DNA from: Bacteroidaceae bacterium
GTDB lineage: Bacteria > Bacteroidota > Bacteroidia > Bacteroidales > Bacteroidaceae
Assembly (NCBI GenBank): GCA_017633615.1
Contig: JAGBPB010000065.1
Span: 1-28,440, forward strand
Length of the DNA stretch: 28,440 nt
Reading direction: 5' to 3'
Shown here: piece by piece, positions 23,923-28,440 of the stretch
Layout of the letters: every line of letters begins with the position of its first letter
Position numbering within the stretch: the stretch's first letter is position 1
The notes under the pieces: generated by a model
Seen by the model: only the letters and a program-made list of their open reading frames with translations
What the model was told of the DNA's origin: nothing
Database searches by the model: none
Program-made: the position numbers and the translations under genes

Positions 23923-24636
23923 ATGAACATCAGAAAGCTGCTTGTCCTGCTTTTTACCGCAGTTCTGATTCTTGTCCTTTTTCTCACCAGAACCAGGTGT
24001 CAGGCACCGGCGGAGGAGAGTGAGGAGGAAACCGTCCAGGCTCCCCAGGAATTCCTTTATATATCACCCTATGATTCCCTGTTCCGTCTGTACGCAGACA
24101 GCGTATGTGACTGGAAGATGCTGGCTGCCATTGCCTATGTGGAGTCTAAATTTGATACTGCAGCCAAGTCATACAGGGGAGCGCAGGGGCTGATGCAGAT
24201 AATGCCGGTCACCTACAGGCATACACTGGCCAAGATGGGGGTGCCTGATACTATGGCGCAGAATGTGGAACTGGATGTGATGGTGGCGGTACGTTATCTT
24301 GATGAACTGAGTGACATGTTCGGCTTCATTAATGAGAAAGAGAGGATCAACTACATTCTGGGTAGTTATAACGGAGGGCAGAGCCATATTTTTGACGCAA
24401 TGAGGATAGCGCGCAAGAGGGGCATAAACCGATACAGTTGGAACAGCATAACTCCAATATTGGAATCATTGAATGATCCTGAGGTCTATACTGACAGCGT
24501 GTGCCTGTCGGGCTCTTTTGATGCTACGGAAACCCTGCAGTATGTAAGACGTGTAAAAAGAATATACAGTGAGTATAACAGGCTGGAGCTTATGTTCATG
24601 GCCTTTGAAAAATTAGCTGAAAACAATAAGGAATGA
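23923..24636 (+). CDS. Membrane-anchored lytic transglycosylase (SLT domain)
   Basis: The chosen ATG at 23923 opens with M-N-I-R-K and a membrane/signal helix (about 5-22), giving 237 residues. An ATG at 23890 would add 11 residues in front and is also possible. An acidic linker (30-42) leads to an SLT/GH23 domain: catalytic Glu74 in A-Y-V-E-S-K-F, G-L-M-Q-I-M-P (89-95), and S-Y-N-G-G (about 150). It resembles the C-terminal catalytic domain of MltF but lacks the solute-binding half. It would cut peptidoglycan glycan strands in the periplasm. Its stop overlaps the kinase start (ATGA at 24633-24636). Confidence 0.9.
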   Translation: MNIRKLLVLLFTAVLILVLFLTRTRCQAPAEESEEETVQAPQEFLYISPYDSLFRLYADSVCDWKMLAAIAYVESKFDTAAKSYRGAQGLMQIMPVTYRHTLAKMGVPDTMAQNVELDVMVAVRYLDELSDMFGFINEKERINYILGSYNGGQSHIFDAMRIARKRGINRYSWNSITPILESLNDPEVYTDSVCLSGSFDATETLQYVRRVKRIYSEYNRLELMFMAFEKLAENNKE

Positions 24637-26120
24637 GATACATTATAACAATTGACCAGCGGACCTCTTCATCCAAAGCTCTGCTGTTTGATGAAAAACT
24701 GAATCTGATAGACTACAAGATAATCCCGCATCGCGTTAACCATCCCAAAGCGGATTGGGTGGAGGCCGATGCCGAGGAGATTTACGCCAATACTGTTGCA
24801 GCCGTCAAGCAGCTTGCCTTGCCGCAGGAGAGCGATGCTATATTTTCAATATCATTGGTTAACCAGCGTGAGACGGTGGTGGTGTGGGATAAGAAGACCG
24901 GCAAACCGGTCTATCCGGCTGTTATGTGGCAGTGCCGTCGCGGAGCCGCTTTCTGTCAGGAGCTGATAGAAAAGGGTTATGAAGCTACTATCAAAGAGCG
25001 TACAGGACTTATTCCTGATACATACTTCTCAGGCAGCGGAGTGAAATGGATCCTGGACAATATCCAGAGTGTAAGGGAACGTGCCGAGAGAGGCGATGTT
25101 ATTCTGGGAACCATTGATACATGGCTCATTTGGAAACTTACACGCGGTAAGGTCCATGCTACTGATTATTCAAATGCATCACGTACGCTGCTGTTCAATA
25201 TCAATACTCTGGAGTGGGATCCCGATATCCTGAGGGTTTTTACCATTCCTGCAAGCATGATGCCTGAGACAAAACCTTCGGACAGCATATTCGGTGAGAC
25301 CGATTTAGAAGGCTTACTGCCTCATCCTGTGGAGATTGCAGGAGTGCTTGGCAACTCACACGGCGCACTGATTGGGCAGCTCTGCTTTGAACCGGGTGAG
25401 GGTAAGACTACCTATGGCACTGGTTCATCAGTCATGTTCAACATAGGTGAGGCTCCTGTCGCTGCTCCAAACGGAATGGTCTGCTCAGTGGGATTCTCTT
25501 TATTTGACCATACCTATTATGTGCTTGAAGGTCATGTGCATTCATCGGGTGCCGTTCTGGACTGGATTACCGATAATCTGCGTCTGGTGGATTCAAATGA
25601 TGATACACAGACTCTTGCACTTAGCGTTCCTAATAATGGCGGTGTCTATTTTGTACCCGCATTCAACGGATTGGGTTCACCCTGGTGGGTACCTGATGCC
25701 AAGGCTATGATATGCGGTCTTACCATGCAGGCCACGCGTGCCCATGTGGTAAGGGCTGCGCTTGAATCAATAGCATATCAGGTGGCCGATGTGGTGGAAC
25801 TGGCTACACGTGATCTCACAACACCTTTGCGTGAACTCTGCATAGACGGTGAGTCTGCCAAGAATGACTTCCTGATGCAGTTCCAGGCCGATATCCTGGG
25901 ATTCCCGGTAAAGAGACTGGGATTGGAAGAGGCTTCAGGACTGGGTTCTGCAATATTGAACTGCTGCGCATGCGGAATCTTTACCTCGATTGAGCAGATC
26001 AAGGAAGTCCGTAAGATCAGTGAGATTTGCCTGCCGGAGATGAAGCCTGAGGAGCGTATCCGCAACCGTCAGGGTTGGCTGCAGGCCGTCCACACCGTAA
26101 TGCTCAGTGCCAAACACTAA
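24633..26120 (+). CDS. Glycerol kinase-like FGGY protein with altered active site
   Basis: This 495-residue protein has full glycerol-kinase length and layout. Glycerol-binding positions are kept: R79-E80 in N-Q-R-E-T, W99 in M-W-Q-C-R-R, and Y131 in Y-F-S-G-S-G. Two key sites differ. The phosphate motif D-Q-G-T-T-S reads D8-Q-R10-T-S-S, and the catalytic-base motif G-D-Q-Q (Asp245 in E. coli GlpK) reads G-N241-S-H; the codon is AAC. The ATP-site motif T-Y-G-T-G-S is intact. The protein may act slowly, use another substrate or be non-catalytic. It is translationally coupled to a lytic transglycosylase, and its stop overlaps that of convergent smpB. Confidence 0.85.
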   Translation: MRYIITIDQRTSSSKALLFDEKLNLIDYKIIPHRVNHPKADWVEADAEEIYANTVAAVKQLALPQESDAIFSISLVNQRETVVVWDKKTGKPVYPAVMWQCRRGAAFCQELIEKGYEATIKERTGLIPDTYFSGSGVKWILDNIQSVRERAERGDVILGTIDTWLIWKLTRGKVHATDYSNASRTLLFNINTLEWDPDILRVFTIPASMMPETKPSDSIFGETDLEGLLPHPVEIAGVLGNSHGALIGQLCFEPGEGKTTYGTGSSVMFNIGEAPVAAPNGMVCSVGFSLFDHTYYVLEGHVHSSGAVLDWITDNLRLVDSNDDTQTLALSVPNNGGVYFVPAFNGLGSPWWVPDAKAMICGLTMQATRAHVVRAALESIAYQVADVVELATRDLTTPLRELCIDGESAKNDFLMQFQADILGFPVKRLGLEEASGLGSAILNCCACGIFTSIEQIKEVRKISEICLPEMKPEERIRNRQGWLQAVHTVMLSAKH

Positions 26121-26581
26121 CGTTGGAAGGCGCGGGCCATTTCCAGCTTGTCCTCATTTTCCTTGATTGACTGGCGCTTGTCATACTCGTGCTTGCCGCG
26201 TGCAAGTGCGATGACCAGTTTTGCCAGGCCTTTATCACCGATGAAAAGGCGGGTGGGGACGATGGTGAATCCGGGGTTCTTGCTGTCAGAAGCCAGTTTT
26301 TTCAGTTCCTTTTTAGTGAGCAGCAGCTTGCGGTCACGCTTGGCCTCATGGTTGTTGTATGAGCCGTAGAAGTACTGCGCTACATGCATGCCTTTTACCC
26401 ACAGCTCACCGTTTATGAATGTACAGTACGTATCGGCCAGACTGGCTTTAGAGTCACGGATGGATTTGATCTCCGTTCCGGTAAGCACAATGCCGGCTGT
26501 GTACGTGTCAATCAGTTCATAATCAAAGGTGGCACGTTTGTTCTTGATGTTTACGCTCTTGGAAGCGGTACGCTTGGCCAT
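26117..26581 (-). CDS. smpB: SsrA-binding protein
   Basis: This 154-residue protein binds tmRNA and delivers it to stalled ribosomes for trans-translation. Its family features are [14 protein letters not shown] near the start, [13 protein letters not shown], the A-Q-Y segment before [14 protein letters not shown], and a basic C-terminal tail. Length is normal. It starts 9 nt after the NigD-like gene and is probably cotranscribed. Its stop overlaps the convergent kinase stop by a few bases. Confidence 0.97.
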   Translation of the reverse strand: MAKRTASKSVNIKNKRATFDYELIDTYTAGIVLTGTEIKSIRDSKASLADTYCTFINGELWVKGMHVAQYFYGSYNNHEAKRDRKLLLTKKELKKLASDSKNPGFTIVPTRLFIGDKGLAKLVIALARGKHEYDKRQSIKENEDKLEMARAFQR

Positions 26582-26590
26582 CGGGGTGTA

Positions 26591-27412
26591 TCAGAAATCA
26601 AGCTTGACTTTTGTTGATACGGACAGTCCGGGAACCGTCTGCAGATAAGGTCCTTTGGGGTTCTTGGTGTCCTTGGCGCGAAGGGTATCGGGAGTCATTA
26701 TATGGACTGTAAATTCCTCTGAACGCAGCCTGTCAAGGCGTGCAAGTATGGTGTCGCGGCGCTCCTGCTCAGCGGGGTTGGCGGCTGCATCCCTTAGTGT
26801 GGAGAGGTCATAGTTCAGGAAAGACTGGGTATAATCGGGATTCAGGCTCATATCGCAGTCGGGGATATCGGAATAAAGCCTCATGAACAGTGTATCGTTC
26901 CTGAATGTAATGGGATACAGATGAAATTCTGCTTTGCAGTTAGATCTGGGAATAAAGTAAACGGGTGAAATGTTTATCAAATGACCTGTAGCCCAGATGG
27001 AAGGATATGTTGCCTCGTTAAGCTGCATCACCGCAAATTTGTAGTAGTAGTTCATGGTGTCTGAGGGATGTGAATCTTCAACCTTGCTTTTAGGGATGAT
27101 GCGTACCTCATTCAGAGTGATGGTGTTGTTGTCCATTGAGCCGATAGCCTCAAGGGTCATGGTTGCAATGACGCGCTGGCCTGACTTCAAATCATTTGCT
27201 GCAAGATCTGCTGAATCAACCAGATTCTTGAAAATAAGAGATTCATTCAGAATATCTGTGACAAGTGTCACTCTGCCGTTGTTGTTGAGCTTGATTGTGC
27301 CTACCCTGTAGAAGGTTTCAGTATAAGTGGAGGGCTCAAGCGGATCGCAAGCCAGGAACATGACCGATGCAACACATGCGGCAAACAAAGTGCGCATTAT
27401 ATTTCTTTTCAT
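26591..27412 (-). CDS. NigD-like lipoprotein
   Basis: This 273-residue lipoprotein has lipobox F-L-A-C with Cys22. The N-terminal half (about 35-125) has the OB-like pattern of NigD-type proteins, including G-Q-R-V-I-A-T-M-T. The C-terminal half (about 125-273) is beta-rich and contains the family-like F-H-L-Y-P and an R-L-x-S-E-E-F-T-V-H-I segment. NigD proteins occur across Bacteroidetes; their function is unknown beyond an association with a bacteriocin locus. The promoter is the TAAATTTG box at 27444-27451. smpB follows 9 nt later, an unrelated partner. Confidence 0.8.
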   Translation of the reverse strand: MKRNIMRTLFAACVASVMFLACDPLEPSTYTETFYRVGTIKLNNNGRVTLVTDILNESLIFKNLVDSADLAANDLKSGQRVIATMTLEAIGSMDNNTITLNEVRIIPKSKVEDSHPSDTMNYYYKFAVMQLNEATYPSIWATGHLINISPVYFIPRSNCKAEFHLYPITFRNDTLFMRLYSDIPDCDMSLNPDYTQSFLNYDLSTLRDAAANPAEQERRDTILARLDRLRSEEFTVHIMTPDTLRAKDTKNPKGPYLQTVPGLSVSTKVKLDF

Positions 27413-27443
27413 AACTGTTCAAAAAAATGAATGATTTCACGTG

Positions 27444-27451
27444 CAAATTTA
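27444..27451 (-). promoter_or_regulatory. -7 box for the NigD-like/smpB unit
   Basis: TAAATTTG on the minus strand matches TAnnTTTG, 31 nt before the start codon. No good -33 is seen at the right spacing. Confidence 0.6.
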
Positions 27452-27506
27452 TGAAAGATAACACAAGTTCTATCTTTAGAAATTGAAAAAAAGAGTAAAT
27501 TCGCGG

Positions 27507-27527
27507 CTGATTACGGAATCAGTTTTT
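27507..27527 (+). promoter_or_regulatory. Hairpin plus T5 in the leader of the scaffold gene
   Basis: CTGATT-ACGG-AATCAG followed by TTTTT, 19 nt before the ATG. A weak -7 box (TAAATTCG, 27496-27503) just upstream would put the hairpin at the extreme 5' end of the mRNA. It may stabilise the transcript or act as an attenuator. Confidence 0.45.
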
Positions 27528-27546
27528 ATAAAACCATAATTCACCT

Positions 27547-28248
27547 ATGATTTACTCAAAAGAAGTTGAAAACATGTGCGTGGTCCAGAAAGGTCCCAAG
27601 CACGGTCCCGCTCCCATTCCGGAAGAGGGTAAGTGGATCAAGGCCAAGGAGATAAAGGATATCTCAGGCTATACCCACGGTATTGGTTGGTGCGCTCCTC
27701 AGCAGGGTGCATGCAAACTGTCACTCAACATCAAGAACGGTATCATCGAGGAGGCTCTCGTTGAGACTATCGGTTGTTCAGGTATGACTCACTCAGCCGC
27801 TATGGCTGCTGAGATCCTTCAGGGCAAGACTCTGCTGGAGGCTCTGAACACTGACCTCGTTTGCGATGCTATCAACACCGCTATGCGTGAGCTGTTCCTG
27901 CAGATTGTCTATGGCCGTTCACAGAGCGCTTTCTCAGAGGGTGGTCTGATTATCGGCGCCGGTCTGGAGGACCTCGGTAAGGGTCTGCGCAGCCAGGTTG
28001 GTACCATGTACGGCACCAAAGCCAAGGGTGTTCGCTACCTTGAGATGGCTGAGGGTTATGTAAACCGCATCGCTCTCGATAAGGACGATCAGGTTTGCGG
28101 TTATGAGTTCATCAACTTTGGTAAGCTCATGGATGAGATCAAGAAGGGCACTGATGCCAATGAGGCTCTCAAGAAGGTTACTTCAACCTACGGACGCTTC
28201 AGCAAGGAGGCCGGTGCAGTTAAGATTATTGACCCCCGTAAAGAATAA
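27547..28248 (+). CDS. NifU/IscU-like iron-sulfur scaffold protein
   Basis: This 233-residue protein contains an IscU/NifU-N-like segment: G-W-C-A-P-Q-Q-G-A-C (Cys49, Cys56), a beta-hairpin A-L-V-E-T-I-G-C-S-G-M-T-H-S (Cys77), and A-A-E-I-L-Q-G-K-T-L-L-E-A-L, all recalling the U-type scaffold. Further Cys residues lie at 11 and 105. The C-terminal half is specific to this Bacteroidetes/Clostridia version. A GGGtGRT-family gene follows 12 nt later, a pairing I recognise from other anaerobe genomes. Fe-S cluster assembly or a related metal role is inferred from the fold. Confidence 0.85.
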   Translation: MIYSKEVENMCVVQKGPKHGPAPIPEEGKWIKAKEIKDISGYTHGIGWCAPQQGACKLSLNIKNGIIEEALVETIGCSGMTHSAAMAAEILQGKTLLEALNTDLVCDAINTAMRELFLQIVYGRSQSAFSEGGLIIGAGLEDLGKGLRSQVGTMYGTKAKGVRYLEMAEGYVNRIALDKDDQVCGYEFINFGKLMDEIKKGTDANEALKKVTSTYGRFSKEAGAVKIIDPRKE

Positions 28249-28252
28249 GGAG
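28247..28252 (+). promoter_or_regulatory. Shine-Dalgarno-like AAGGAG before the GGGtGRT gene
   Basis: AAGGAG overlaps the stop codon of the scaffold gene and lies 8 nt before the ATG at 28261. It fixes that start; such strong sites are rare in this window. Confidence 0.65.
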
Positions 28253-28260
28253 ATACTACT

Positions 28261-28440
28261 ATGATTAGAGAAGTGAAATTCGAATCACAGGATCGCCGCA
28301 TGAAGCAGATCCTCGCTGCTCTTAAGGAGCATGGAATCTCCTCAATTGAAGAGGCTAACCAGATTTGTGACAGCTATGGCATCGATCCTTACAAGGCTTG
28401 TGAGGAGACTCAGCCTATCTGCTTTGAGAACGCCAAGTGG
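28261..28440 (+). CDS. GGGtGRT-family protein, N-terminal part (cut by window end)
   Basis: Sixty codons are present with no stop before the window edge. The peptide shows F-E-S-Q-D-R-R, an I-x-S-I-E-E-A-N-Q-I-C helix and the segment C-E-E-T-Q-P-I-C-F-E-N-A-K-W. I recognise these as the N terminus of GGGtGRT-family proteins of about 330 residues, which usually neighbour a NifU-like scaffold gene. The function is unknown. The gene follows the scaffold gene by 12 nt with a clear Shine-Dalgarno sequence. Confidence 0.8.
   Translation, partial: MIREVKFESQDRRMKQILAALKEHGISSIEEANQICDSYGIDPYKACEETQPICFENAKW

Noticed and set aside
24633..26120. Pseudogene call for the kinase
   Set aside because: The frame is full length, with most active-site motifs intact and tight coupling to its neighbours; the two substitutions alone do not show decay.
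1..28440. tRNA or rRNA genes, prophage, conjugative element
   Set aside because: No cloverleaf-like segments with T-loop signatures, ribosomal RNA sequence, integrase or structural phage genes were seen.

Overview
The window looks like a chromosomal segment of a Bacteroidales bacterium (Bacteroides/Prevotella-like gut group; genus not resolvable by eye). The reasons are: promoters of the Bacteroidetes type (TTG or TTTG, about 20 nt, then TAnnTTTG) before many genes; few Shine-Dalgarno sequences; lipoproteins and families typical of the phylum (NigD-like, DUF4476, DUF4369-thioredoxin, GGGtGRT, class III FBPase); and the his gene order hisG-hisD-hisC-hisB.

Layout. 37-3810 (-) encodes a giant secreted Tyr/Trp-rich repeat protein. 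4074-6143 (+) is prs plus a thioredoxin-like lipoprotein, closed by a bidirectional terminator. 6204-8409 (-) holds a DUF4476 protein and a CE15 glucuronoyl esterase. 8507-9322 (-) is a small membrane protein plus an OmpH/Skp-like protein with its own terminator. 9411-10856 (+) is the dipeptidase pepD.

10.86-19.15 kb is an accessory zone studded with one family of about 143-bp compound palindromes. There are four full copies (A 10862-11004, B 15023-15168, C 16280-16422, D 19006-19148) and a half copy (E 11616-11664). Between them sit a ParDE toxin-antitoxin pair (A to E), an unknown lipoprotein/outer-membrane barrel pair, the housekeeping gene fbp, a RAYT-like HUH transposase (between B and C, which are inverted relative to each other), a structured RNA with a pseudoknot and terminator, and an EcoRI-type adenine methyltransferase followed by a DUF262-HNH protein (C to D). 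This resembles a REP/RAYT system in which the palindromes are much larger than classical REPs.

19.15-23.75 kb (-) is the histidine operon hisL-hisG-hisD-hisC-hisB. A 16-codon leader peptide with four consecutive His codons and a terminator/antiterminator pair indicates ribosome-mediated attenuation. An unusual repeat-built hairpin lies between hisG and hisD.

23.9-26.1 kb (+) is a lytic transglycosylase translationally coupled to a glycerol-kinase-like FGGY protein whose usual catalytic Asp is Asn. 26.1-27.4 kb (-) is a NigD-like lipoprotein plus smpB. 27.5 kb to the end (+) is a NifU-like scaffold protein followed by the start of a GGGtGRT-family gene cut by the window edge.

The strongest candidates for something undescribed are the RAYT plus compound-palindrome family and the structured RNA in front of the methyltransferase/nuclease pair.
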